A stretch of DNA of 64,000 nt from Halorhabdus sp. CBA1104 (GTDB taxonomy: Archaea; Halobacteriota; Halobacteria; Halobacteriales; Haloarculaceae): the NCBI RefSeq assembly GCF_009690625.1, contig NZ_CP033878.1:1302001-1366000 (forward strand), written 5' to 3'. The notes below the pieces were generated by a model, which had not been told where the DNA came from, ran no database searches, and saw only the letters and a program-made list of their open reading frames with translations. This document shows, in pieces, positions 25,602 through 34,334 of the stretch (position 1 is the stretch's first letter; each line of letters opens with the position of its first letter). The position numbers and the translations under genes are program-made.

Positions 25602-26612
25602 TCAGATCCCCTCTATTTCGACGTGTTTCGACAGCTGTGGCGGGCTGTCCGGATCGTATCCCAGTTCCATCGCACCCGCGTAGGCGACCCGTTGGGTAAG
25701 TTTCAGCGCGGGGAGCAGCGTCTCGACCGATGCGGGCAATTCGATCGTCGCCGTCGCGTCGTAGCTCGTCCCGTGGGGATGAACGACGACGGTTCGTGCA
25801 CCGGCGTCGCGCAACCCGTCGAGAACGTGATCCGAGACGGGTGCCCCGGCGTTGTCGAGGGCGTACCAGATCACCACGTCGCCAGCGACGTTCGCGATCG
25901 GCCCGTGATTGATTTCCAGCGTCGGCAGTGCCGTCGTATGCAACAGCATCGCTTCGCCAAGCTTGGTCGCTGCTTCACCAGCCAAGCCGTAGGCGCCTCC
26001 AGTTCCGAGGGTGTAGGCGCACTCGGCGTCCGTCAAGACGGAGACGACCTCGGAGACGTCCGACTCGATGACGGCCTCGACCCGATCGGTAGCGCCAGCC
26101 AGTGCCGTCTGCCACCCGGACCCACCGATGCGGTCGGCCAACAGGTACAACGTCGTGACGACCGCGTCGACGGATTTCGTCGCCATGACGGCCCGTTCAT
26201 CGCCGGCCGGAGTCACAATCGTGTGATGGGCCATCTCGGCCAGAGTCGACCCGTCAGTGTTCGTGATCGCGACCGTCGTGGCACCGTTGTCAGCGGCAGT
26301 CTCGAGCGCTCGGATCGTCTCGGTCGTCTCACCGGATTGGGACAGTCCCACGGCGACGTCAGTCTCGCCGATCGGCGGTGACTCATAGAGGAATTCCGGA
26401 GCGTACTCCACGTGCGCGTCGACACCTGCGTTCCGGAGCAGTGCGCGGCCAACGACGCCGGACCAGTACGAGGACCCACACCCGAGAAACGTCACCCGGT
26501 CGGCACTGAGAAGTGGTTCCGCGACCCGTTCGATCGGGTCTGTGTTCGATACAACCGTTTCGATCACGTCACAACCGTCTCTAATCTCTCGATGCGCGTG
26601 CTCTCCAACCAT
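25602..26612 (-). CDS. SIS-domain sugar isomerase/deaminase (GlmS isomerase-domain type)
   Basis: 336 residues from ATG 26612 (MVGEHAHREIRDGCD). It contains two SIS domains: the first has FLGCGSSYWSG and LSQSGETTETIRAL, the phosphosugar-binding Ser/Thr loop of the GlmS family; the second has TLGTGGAYGLAGEAATKLGEAM. The C-terminus PPQLSKHVEIEGI resembles the end of GlmS isomerase domains. No glutaminase domain is present, so it should act on preformed amino-sugar phosphates, as isomerase or deaminase. Location beside a GlcNAc-kinase-like gene supports glucosamine-6-phosphate conversion. A TATA-like CAAACTTATAG is about 28 bp upstream. Confidence 0.85.
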   Translation of the reverse strand: MVGEHAHREIRDGCDVIETVVSNTDPIERVAEPLLSADRVTFLGCGSSYWSGVVGRALLRNAGVDAHVEYAPEFLYESPPIGETDVAVGLSQSGETTETIRALETAADNGATTVAITNTDGSTLAEMAHHTIVTPAGDERAVMATKSVDAVVTTLYLLADRIGGSGWQTALAGATDRVEAVIESDVSEVVSVLTDAECAYTLGTGGAYGLAGEAATKLGEAMLLHTTALPTLEINHGPIANVAGDVVIWYALDNAGAPVSDHVLDGLRDAGARTVVVHPHGTSYDATATIELPASVETLLPALKLTQRVAYAGAMELGYDPDSPPQLSKHVEIEGI

Positions 26613-26834
26613 CACGTTTGGAGTGGTATCTTCTAGGCTATAAGTTTGGGGGGTCCCGGCGGGTGAACGAACCGGCTGCGTGGTGCCAAGAGAGACGGGT
26701 TCCCCGGGACGACGCACGGCAACGCCGGCAAAAATAGTTATATTTTCTACACTTTACCGGCAGTTTGGGGCCAGATCGATGCCTGTGCGGGGAACGAGAC
26801 AAAATTGAGTCATAAATTCTTTGTATTACGACGA

Positions 26835-26850
26835 GTATAGTCGGCTATAC
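26835..26850. promoter_or_regulatory. Inverted repeat just before the ABC ATPase start
   Basis: GTATAG and CTATAC are separated by 4 bp and end 2 bp before the ATG at 26853. The element lies in the divergent region between the SIS gene and the ATPase gene, where a regulator binding across the predicted transcript start would repress. TATA-like stretches are at 26811-26818 and 26820-26828, and another AT-rich AGTTATATTTT at 26737-26747. Confidence 0.5.
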
Positions 26851-26852
26851 GC

Positions 26853-27980
26853 ATGGCCGAGTTAGAGATAGATTCACTCACGAAAGTGTTCTCAGACGAC
26901 AGTGGCGACATCACCGCGGTGGACGACCTGTCCATCACATTGCGCGATGAAGAATTTCTGGTCCTCGTCGGCCCCTCGGGGTGTGGCAAGTCGACCACGC
27001 TCCGGATGGTCTCCGGACTGGAGATTCCGACCAGCGGTGACGTCCGTATCGAGGGCCAGTCAGTCGTCGATCAGGAGCCACGTGATCGTGATATCGCGAT
27101 GGTCTTCCAGAATTACGCGCTGTACCCCCACATGACGGCCCGAGAGAACATGTCCTTCGGGCTGAAGATGAGTACGGACCTCGACGAAGACGAGATCGAC
27201 GAGCGCGTCAACGACGCCGCCCAGATGATGGGGATTACCGACTTGCTCGAAGACGAACCTGCAGAGTTGTCCGGCGGGCAACAACAGCGGGTGGCACTCG
27301 GACGGGCGATCGTCCGGGATCCAGCGGCGTTCCTGATGGACGAGCCGCTCTCGAATCTCGACGCAAAGCTTCGCTCCCAGATGCGAACCGAGTTGAAGTC
27401 CCTCCAAGAGGACCTCGGAGTCACGACGATCTACGTGACGCACAACCAGATCGAGGCAATGACGATGGGCGATCGGATCGCCATCCTCAACGACGGGGAA
27501 CTCCAGCAGATCGGGACGCCACTCGAGTGTTATCACCGTCCCAACAACCAGTTCGTCGCAGGGTTCATCGGCGAGCCCTCGATGAACTTTCTCGAAGTGG
27601 CCGTCGAAGACGGGACCCTGGTCCACGATGCCTTCGAGTACGAGCTCAGCGCCGAGACGGCGAGAAAAGTCACGTCCAAGGACCGTCTCATCCTCGGCGT
27701 TCGGCCCGAAGACATCACGGTCAAACGTGGCGAGGATAACGGCGTCCCGGCCACCGTCGACGTGGTCGAACCACTCGGGGACCTCTCTCACGTCACAGTC
27801 GAACTGGCCGGTGACCAGTACACGGCGACGATCGACGGCAGCCGACAGTTCGGCCGTGGTGACGACCTGTCCTTGCAGTTCCCGGAAGATCGGTTGAACC
27901 TCTTTGACGCCAAGACCGGCGAGGCACTGCGCAACAGCAAGGCAACCATCGAAGAAGAAGACGCCGCGATACCCGCCTGA
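26853..27980 (+). CDS. ABC sugar transporter ATP-binding protein (MsmX/UgpC/MalK type)
   Basis: 375 residues. Walker A GPSGCGKSTTLRM (about 42-54), Q-loop VFQNYALYPHMT, signature LSGGQQQRVALGRA, Walker B AFLMDEPLSNLDAKLR and switch His in YVTHNQIEAM are all intact. The C-terminal 130 residues form the TOBE/regulatory domain of CUT1 ATPases (LGVRPEDITVKRGED). It energises the importer encoded at 20730-24184 although it stands in its own transcription unit; one such ATPase may serve several importers. Confidence 0.93.
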   Translation: MAELEIDSLTKVFSDDSGDITAVDDLSITLRDEEFLVLVGPSGCGKSTTLRMVSGLEIPTSGDVRIEGQSVVDQEPRDRDIAMVFQNYALYPHMTARENMSFGLKMSTDLDEDEIDERVNDAAQMMGITDLLEDEPAELSGGQQQRVALGRAIVRDPAAFLMDEPLSNLDAKLRSQMRTELKSLQEDLGVTTIYVTHNQIEAMTMGDRIAILNDGELQQIGTPLECYHRPNNQFVAGFIGEPSMNFLEVAVEDGTLVHDAFEYELSAETARKVTSKDRLILGVRPEDITVKRGEDNGVPATVDVVEPLGDLSHVTVELAGDQYTATIDGSRQFGRGDDLSLQFPEDRLNLFDAKTGEALRNSKATIEEEDAAIPA

Positions 27981-28076
27981 GAAAGCCTGAGACCGTCTCC
28001 AGACAGTTCGACACAGGCCCCATCCATCGCAGGCGGCCCGTGACACAGCTGCTCGGTCCCGTCACACGATCGTCGA

Positions 28077-29648
28077 TTAGTCGTCGGGCATCGTGACCGG
28101 GAGCGTCCCCTTCGGAGTGCTGTCCCCGACGAGGACACTGGCGGCAGCGTCGACGGCTCCCGGTGAGTAGCCGTAGGATGTCAGGAACGGCACGTCGTCC
28201 GGACACACAGTGAGATCGTACGGGGTTCGCACTGCCAGTACGGCGATGTCGTCGGACTGGGAACAGAGCCGACGAAGTGCCGTCGCCTGTCCGGGGTTCG
28301 ACCGCGCGTCGTAGGTCACAACCAGGATCTGTGCCGTCCCGTCAGTGGGGTAGTCGAACGATGCTGGATCGGACACCGTTTCTCGGCGAACGTCGACGCC
28401 ACGCTCCTCGAGGGCGTCGAAGACGACAGCTGGCTCGTATCGATCGTCTTCCGCGTTCGAGCCGCGGTCGCCGGTGAAGCCGATCGCGTGTAGGGGGCGG
28501 TCGACATCGAACGGGATCACGCCGCGCTCGTCCCGAACGAGGGTGAGGCCACACTCGGCGACCGAGCGGGCGATCGACGTGGATGTTGTCGCAGACTCCT
28601 CCCACGATTGTGCCGGCGGCTCTGCGACGTTCCGTTCCTGTTTGAGCCGCTGGATTCGCCGCACCGATTCGTCGATGCTGGCTTCGGACAGACGACCGGA
28701 TTCGACGGCCTCGACGACAGCCTCGATGGCGTTTCGCTGTCGGTCTGGCGTATGCGAGACCATGGCGATATCACAGCCGGCTTCGATGGCTTCGACCGCC
28801 CCATCGGTCGTTCCGACACCGTCGGCGATCGCGTGCATCTCGAGGCAGTCTGTGACGACCAGTCCATCGAAATCGAGTCGCTCCCGGAGGATTCCAGTCT
28901 GGACGGCCGGTGAGATCGTCGCGGGGCGGTCCTCGTCGTCGGTGATCGACGGGAACGACACGTGGGTCGTCATGATGGCGTCGATTCCGGCCGCGATCGC
29001 TCGTTTGAACGGGAAGAACTCCACGCGGTCGAGGCGATCGATGTCGTGATCGACGACGGGGAGGCCGACGTGGGAATCGGTCGCCGTATCACCGTGACCC
29101 GGGAAGTGTTTGCCACACGCCAAGACGTCGGCCGACTGCATCCCGGTCGCCATCTCGACGCCGAGGTCCGCGACCAGTTCTGGGGACTCCCCGAACGACC
29201 TGACGCCGATGACCGGGTTGTCGGGGTTGTTGTTGACGTCGAGGACAGGGGCGAGATTCATCGTGATACCGAGCGAACGGAGTTCGCGACCGACTGCCTG
29301 GCCCGCCTTGCGTGTGACGTGTGGATCACCACACGCACCGAACAGCATGTGACTCGGCAGCTGCGAGCCCCAGTCGAGCCGGGAGACGACTCCGCCCTCT
29401 TGGTCGGTCGCGATCAGGAGGGGTGAGCCCGCGCCGGTCGATTGGGCCAGCTCCTGCAGTGTCCGGGAGAGTGACGCGACTTGTGACGGCGACTCGATGT
29501 TTCGCGAAAAGTAGATGACGCCGCCGAGGTTGTACTCCTCGATGAGTGTGCAGACGTCATCGGTTGGTTCGGTGCCGTCGAAACCGACCATGAACAGTTG
29601 GCCGACTTTCTCCCTAAGAGACAGTTCTCCGACGTTTTGGGCGGACAT
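28077..29648 (-). CDS. Glycoside hydrolase family 3, beta-N-acetylhexosaminidase-like (NagZ type)
   Basis: 523 residues. The N-terminal barrel carries the NagZ signature KHFPGHGDTATDSH (180-193), in which the Asp191-His193 pair serves as general acid/base in N-acetylglucosaminidases, and the nucleophile Asp267 in VVTDCLEMHAI. A C-terminal alpha/beta sandwich of about 170 residues follows, as in two-domain members. There is no signal peptide, so it acts in the cytoplasm on imported sugar. It probably removes terminal beta-GlcNAc (hydrolytically or by phosphorolysis, as some members do). It is convergent with the ABC ATPase. A TATA-like TTTTATTTGA (minus, 29671-29680) is about 27 bp before the ATG. 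Confidence 0.9.
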   Translation of the reverse strand: MSAQNVGELSLREKVGQLFMVGFDGTEPTDDVCTLIEEYNLGGVIYFSRNIESPSQVASLSRTLQELAQSTGAGSPLLIATDQEGGVVSRLDWGSQLPSHMLFGACGDPHVTRKAGQAVGRELRSLGITMNLAPVLDVNNNPDNPVIGVRSFGESPELVADLGVEMATGMQSADVLACGKHFPGHGDTATDSHVGLPVVDHDIDRLDRVEFFPFKRAIAAGIDAIMTTHVSFPSITDDEDRPATISPAVQTGILRERLDFDGLVVTDCLEMHAIADGVGTTDGAVEAIEAGCDIAMVSHTPDRQRNAIEAVVEAVESGRLSEASIDESVRRIQRLKQERNVAEPPAQSWEESATTSTSIARSVAECGLTLVRDERGVIPFDVDRPLHAIGFTGDRGSNAEDDRYEPAVVFDALEERGVDVRRETVSDPASFDYPTDGTAQILVVTYDARSNPGQATALRRLCSQSDDIAVLAVRTPYDLTVCPDDVPFLTSYGYSPGAVDAAASVLVGDSTPKGTLPVTMPDD

Positions 29649-30525
29649 ACAAGCCGCGAATGCTTTCCACTCAAATAAAACTACGGGCTCGCCGGGACGC
29701 TAAGACCCCATCAATGGCAACACAGTCGCGCGACTCGGCGAGTGCCCAGTCGCCAAGGCCACCATCGGCCCCAGCCCCTGAATGTCTGCTCTCCCGGCTG
29801 ACCAGTGCCAATAAGGGCCAATAGTCCCGCCATCGTGCCGCCGCTACCGGTGAGTTTCGAGTCACCAGATGAGTGCAACGACGGAGCGACCGGACGGATC
29901 GACGGGGGTCCGCGGCCGCTCATGGGAAGTTATGACAAATATTATTTTATATATAAGTAGTTATGTAATGTGTATTTATATCCGCAAATTGACGACGAAA
30001 GACCGATAATCGGGTCGCCGCTGCCCGAATCCGGATCCGCAGTACGGTAAAATTCGCGGATGGAACTGCATACAAGCACTTGACCCGCTCAAAGCACCTT
30101 CGCAAGCGCACGGAACGGTCGCCCAGTAGCCCGTCGTAGAATACAGAAAACAATATAAGATCCTGAAAAGACAAATTTATTCAAATTTTTCGCAGAAAAT
30201 AGCAAATATATTCTAAAGATAACGGTTTAAATAGTGGTATACAGAGATAGTAACGGCAGTGTCGCCCCAGTATAGATTTTTGATACGTCTATAGAATAGT
30301 CTGATATATTACTATTGTAGATTTCTCCGCAGTGCACTAACGGCCAGTGGCATAGTACAGACGGTTGTCTCAACACTCTAAGGACTCCGGTCTCAGTCGT
30401 CGCTGTCGACCGTCAGGAGTCACGCCCAGCTGCGTCCGAGAGCGATACCAAACGGCGAATTGCACACCTGCATTAGGAAAGACGAAAATCACAACAACTA
30501 TTTAGGACTGCTGTGAGTACCGATC
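29649..30525 (+). other. Long divergent noncoding region between the two glycosidase genes
   Basis: 877 bp without a supportable gene. The centre is very AT-rich (about 29935-29985 and 30150-30330), unlike the GC-rich surroundings. It carries the promoters of both glycosidases at its ends and could include further control sites; no repeat or RNA structure is clear. Confidence 0.6.
30497..30505 (+). promoter_or_regulatory. TATA box for the GH2 gene
   Basis: ACTATTTAG is centred about 26 bp before the ATG at 30526, placing the transcript start close to the ATG (leaderless). GAGTA occurs between it and the start codon. Confidence 0.55.
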
Positions 30526-32961
30526 ATGAAGACGCACAGCCTAAACGGTTCCTGGCAGTGCCGTCAACGGCCTCACGGCGACTGGTTCGAGGGCACAGTA
30601 CCAGGTGGCGTCTACACGGATTTGGTTGCCGCGGGTGAGATTCCGGACCCCTACGACGAAGACAACGAACTCGACCTCCAGTGGGTCGGCAAGACCGACT
30701 GGGAGTACCGACGCGAGTTCGAGATCGACGAAACACTGGTAGAGCAGGACCGAGTGACGCTTCGCTGTGAGGGCGTCGACACAGTAGCGACAATCTGCAT
30801 CAACGAGACGGACATCGGCGAGACGTCGAACATGCACCGGATTTACGAGTTCGACGTCACTGACGCCCTCGAGATCGGGACGAACGAGATCAGTGTGGTG
30901 TTCGATTCACCCGTCGAGTACGCCATCGAACAGCGCGACGCCTACTCACACGAGGTGCCAGTGACGCAGTATCCCGTCGAACAGCCGGCACGGAACTTCA
31001 TCCGGAAAGCCCAGTGTCACTACGGCTGGGACTGGGGCCCGTGCCTCCCGACGGTCGGTATCTATCGCGACATCGAACTGATCGGTCACGCAGAGCCGCG
31101 AATTACCTACGTCAAACCACAGCAGGACCACGACGGCAACGGCGTCGAACTCACGGCCGTCGTCGGCGTCGACTCACCGACCAACGGTGAGTACGCTGTA
31201 ACGGTCTCGATCGCCGGGAGTGAGACGACCGAGCGGCGAGAGATCGCGGCCGGCGAGTCTGAACTCGCCGTCAGCGTGACCGTCGACGATCCGGAGCGGT
31301 GGTGGCCGCGAGGATACGGCGACCAGCCGCTGTACGACTGTACCGTCGCGATCGACGGGGCAGACAGCGCAACGACACGGGTCGGCTTCCGCGATATTTC
31401 GGTCGTCCGCGAGGTCGATGGCGAGAACGCTGAGAGCTTCTCCTTCGAGGTCAATGGCGTGGCCGTCTTCGCCAAGGGCGCAAACTGGATCCCGATAGAC
31501 GCGATGTACGGCGGCGTCAGCACGGATCGCTACGACCAGTTGCTCGAAAGCGCCGCCGAGGCCAACATGAACACGATCCGGATCTGGGGCGGCGGGTACT
31601 ACGAGAACGACTACTTTTACGAGCGGTGTGACGAACTGGGCTTGCTCGTCTGGCAGGACTTCATGTTCGCCTGCTCGTTGTACCCGGCCGACGACACCTT
31701 CGTCGAGAACGTGACCGGGGAGGTTCGCGATCAGGTCCGTCGGCTGGCCAGCCACCCCTCGATCGCGCTGTGGTGTGGCAACAACGAGAACGAATGGGGG
31801 CTCGAACACGGCTGGTACGGCGACAGGACAGACAGTGAGGTCCTTTTCGATGAGTACGACCGCCTCTTCGAGTCGGCACTCGCGGATGTTGTCGCCGAGG
31901 AAGATCCCACCCGACGCTACTGGCCGTCCTCGCCGTCCAGCGGTATCGAGGCAACCGATCCTCAGAATCCCGCGAAAGGCGACATCCACTACTGGGACGT
32001 CTGGCACGGTGGGAAGCCGTTCGCCGACTACCTGACGGTCGAACCGCGATTCGTCTCGGAGTTCGGCTACCAGTCGTTCCCCTCGATCGAGTTGCTGGAG
32101 ACGGTGGTTCCCGAGGAATCGCTCAACCCGACCGACCCGCTGATGGAGCACCACCAGCGCCACCCGGATGGCAACGGCCTCATCCTCGCCCGGATGGCTG
32201 ATCACTTCCGGATCCCGTTCGACTTCGCGGACTTCGTGTATCTGAGTCAGCTCCAACAGGGGTTTGCGATCAAGACCGCCGTCGAGCACTGGCGGCGCCT
32301 GAAGCCGTACTCGATGGGCGCGATCTTCTGGCAACTCAACGACCTCTGGCCGGTCGCGTCGTGGTCATCGATCGAATACGGCGGTGGCTGGAAGGCACTT
32401 CAGTACATGGCCAAGCGGTTCTTCGAGGACGTACTGGTGTCGTTCCACGACGACCCGGACGAGGAGAGTCTCGAACTGTGGGTGACTAGCGACGTGACCG
32501 ACTCGATCGAGGGGACGGTCGAACTCGACGCGATCGCGTTCGACGGCGGCGTACTGGCGAGTCGGAGTATCGACGTCACTCTCGACGAACTCGAAAGCAA
32601 GCGGGTCGCGACCGTGAGCCCGGCGTTCGCAGATGTCCCCACGGAATCGTACCTGCTCCGAGCGACGCTATCGGCCGACGACTACACCGGCCGGAATACC
32701 GCATTCTTCGAGCCGTTCAAGCACTTGGACCTACCTGGGGCGGACGTCGACGTCACCGTCGAGGGCGACACCGTTACCCTCGAGAGCGACGACGCGGCGC
32801 TGTTCGTGGCGCTATCGGCCCCCGCACTGGCCGGGCACTTCTCGGACAATTACGTCCATCTCACGCCGGGCGAAACCCGGACGGTTTCGTTCACTGGAGA
32901 GGCAGACGGCGACGAACTCGCGTCGACACTCGGGGTGACTCACCTCGAAGACACGTACTGA
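30526..32961 (+). CDS. Glycoside hydrolase family 2, beta-mannosidase-like
   Basis: 811 residues, usual size for GH2 beta-mannosidases. Domains: N-terminal jelly-roll sugar-binding domain (1-180, with the mannosidase-type QCHYGWDWGPCLP), Ig-like domain (190-290), catalytic barrel (about 290-600) and C-terminal beta domains. Acid/base Glu421 is in WCGNNENEWG and nucleophile Glu512 in FVSEFGYQS. It cleaves terminal beta-mannose from oligosaccharides. There is no signal peptide, so the substrate must be imported. The aldo/keto reductase gene follows on the same strand after 118 bp. Confidence 0.9.
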   Translation: MKTHSLNGSWQCRQRPHGDWFEGTVPGGVYTDLVAAGEIPDPYDEDNELDLQWVGKTDWEYRREFEIDETLVEQDRVTLRCEGVDTVATICINETDIGETSNMHRIYEFDVTDALEIGTNEISVVFDSPVEYAIEQRDAYSHEVPVTQYPVEQPARNFIRKAQCHYGWDWGPCLPTVGIYRDIELIGHAEPRITYVKPQQDHDGNGVELTAVVGVDSPTNGEYAVTVSIAGSETTERREIAAGESELAVSVTVDDPERWWPRGYGDQPLYDCTVAIDGADSATTRVGFRDISVVREVDGENAESFSFEVNGVAVFAKGANWIPIDAMYGGVSTDRYDQLLESAAEANMNTIRIWGGGYYENDYFYERCDELGLLVWQDFMFACSLYPADDTFVENVTGEVRDQVRRLASHPSIALWCGNNENEWGLEHGWYGDRTDSEVLFDEYDRLFESALADVVAEEDPTRRYWPSSPSSGIEATDPQNPAKGDIHYWDVWHGGKPFADYLTVEPRFVSEFGYQSFPSIELLETVVPEESLNPTDPLMEHHQRHPDGNGLILARMADHFRIPFDFADFVYLSQLQQGFAIKTAVEHWRRLKPYSMGAIFWQLNDLWPVASWSSIEYGGGWKALQYMAKRFFEDVLVSFHDDPDEESLELWVTSDVTDSIEGTVELDAIAFDGGVLASRSIDVTLDELESKRVATVSPAFADVPTESYLLRATLSADDYTGRNTAFFEPFKHLDLPGADVDVTVEGDTVTLESDDAALFVALSAPALAGHFSDNYVHLTPGETRTVSFTGEADGDELASTLGVTHLEDTY

Positions 32962-33046
32962 TCGCCCGCCGATCTTCTGGGAGTACCGACGGGCAGCTCT
33001 CACTCGAAAGACGGGAGAGGCACGAGTGTGATCTCGGGACGAAATA

Positions 33047-33056
33047 CGTTTTTTAC
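33047..33056 (+). promoter_or_regulatory. TATA-like element before the aldo/keto reductase
   Basis: CGTTTTTTAC is about 28 bp before ATG 33080, consistent with a leaderless start. The T-run could also end the transcript of the upstream GH2 gene. Confidence 0.45.
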
Positions 33057-33079
33057 ACTCGCCAATCCACAGAGACTCC

Positions 33080-34057
33080 ATGGAGTATACGACGCTTGGC
33101 GAGACTGGCATGGAGGTCAGTCGGATCTGCCTGGGCTGTATGAGCTTCGGGACGAGTGACTGGCGTGAGTGGGTACTCGAAGAACCCGAATCCCGGGAGA
33201 TTATCGAACGCGCGATCGACCTCGGGATCAACTTCTTCGACACCGCAAACATGTATTCCCTCGGGGAGTCCGAACGCGTCCTCGGGAACGTCCTCACCGA
33301 GTACGACCGCGAGGAGCAAGTCGTCGCCACGAAGGGCTTTTTCGAGATGGACGAGGACAATCCCAACTCGGGCGGGCTCTCCCGGAAGGCGATCGAACAA
33401 GAACTCCAGGCCAGCCTCGACCGCCTCGGCATGGAGACGGTCGACCTCTATCAGACCCATCGCTGGGATGACGACACACCGATCGAAGAGACGCTCCGAG
33501 CACTGGACGATGCCGTTCGGCGTGGGCAGACACGATACGTCGGCACCTCGTCGATGTGGGCCTACCAGTTCGCCGACGCACTCGCGACCAGCGAGCGACT
33601 GAACCTGGAACGGTTCCAGACGATGCAAAACCACTACAACCTGCTGTATCGCGAGGAAGAACGCGAGATGCTGCCACTCTGTGAACGCGAGGGGATCGGC
33701 GTCATCCCGTGGAGTCCGCTGGCTCGTGGCTATCTGACTCGACCACACGAAGAATTCGACGCGACGACCCGTGGCGAGACTGACGGCCACGCTCGCAAAC
33801 ACCCCTACTTCGAGGGGGGTGGCCGGGAAATCAACGACCGCGTCGCGGAACTGGCCGACCAGAAGGGCGTAACGATGGCCCAGATTGCCCTGGCATGGCT
33901 CCTCCACCAGGACGCCGTCGACGCACCGATCGTCGGCACCACCAGCGTCGAGCACTTGGAAGATGCCGTCGAGGCCCTCGAAATCGATCTCAGCGAGTCC
34001 GACCAGCGGTACCTTAAAGAGCCGTACGAACCCGTACCAGTGTCCGGTCACGAGTGA
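33080..34057 (+). CDS. Aldo/keto reductase
   Basis: 325 residues, single TIM-barrel. The catalytic tetrad is present: Asp54 and Tyr59 in FFDTANMYSLGESE, Lys85 in VATKGF and His127 in YQTHRWD. The C-terminal PIVGTTSVEHLEDAVEAL segment binds NADP(H). It resembles bacterial YdgE/YhdN-like reductases. It reduces or oxidises a sugar-derived or other carbonyl; position after the mannosidase suggests a role in sugar metabolism, which is inference. Confidence 0.9.
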   Translation: MEYTTLGETGMEVSRICLGCMSFGTSDWREWVLEEPESREIIERAIDLGINFFDTANMYSLGESERVLGNVLTEYDREEQVVATKGFFEMDEDNPNSGGLSRKAIEQELQASLDRLGMETVDLYQTHRWDDDTPIEETLRALDDAVRRGQTRYVGTSSMWAYQFADALATSERLNLERFQTMQNHYNLLYREEEREMLPLCEREGIGVIPWSPLARGYLTRPHEEFDATTRGETDGHARKHPYFEGGGREINDRVAELADQKGVTMAQIALAWLLHQDAVDAPIVGTTSVEHLEDAVEALEIDLSESDQRYLKEPYEPVPVSGHE

Positions 34058-34116
34058 GACGGCGGCCGTGTTCGCCGGTCGAAACGCTTCTTGCAGTCGC
34101 GTTCGACGCCGGGTAT

Positions 34117-34269
34117 ATGGTCCTCCAGATCGTCCTGCCGGCCGTGTTGCTGTTCGCGTTCATCATGATCTCGGCCGACGCCGGGGCGCTCAGAGCACTC
34201 GAGGTGTACTTCGACCCCGAAGCCGACAGTATCTTTCTCTCCGACGATCGCGGGCCGCCACAACGGTGA
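34117..34269 (+). CDS. Small single-span membrane protein
   Basis: 50 residues from ATG 34117: one hydrophobic helix (VLQIVLPAVLLFAFIMISAD) followed by an acidic cytoplasmic tail ending DDRGPPQR. The frame is open 63 bp upstream with a start overlapping the reductase stop, but that part is Arg/Pro-rich and less likely. It sits 65 bp before the 582-residue membrane protein and may be its partner. Family not recognised. Confidence 0.5.
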   Translation: MVLQIVLPAVLLFAFIMISADAGALRALEVYFDPEADSIFLSDDRGPPQR

Positions 34270-34334
34270 CGGGATCGAGCAGCGAGTCACAGCCAAACCC
34301 GTAGTATATAGGCCGACGGACCGACAGCCAACCC

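Noticed and set aside
31174-32334. 386-codon minus-strand open frame
   Set aside because: Opposite the beta-mannosidase catalytic domain; no motif.
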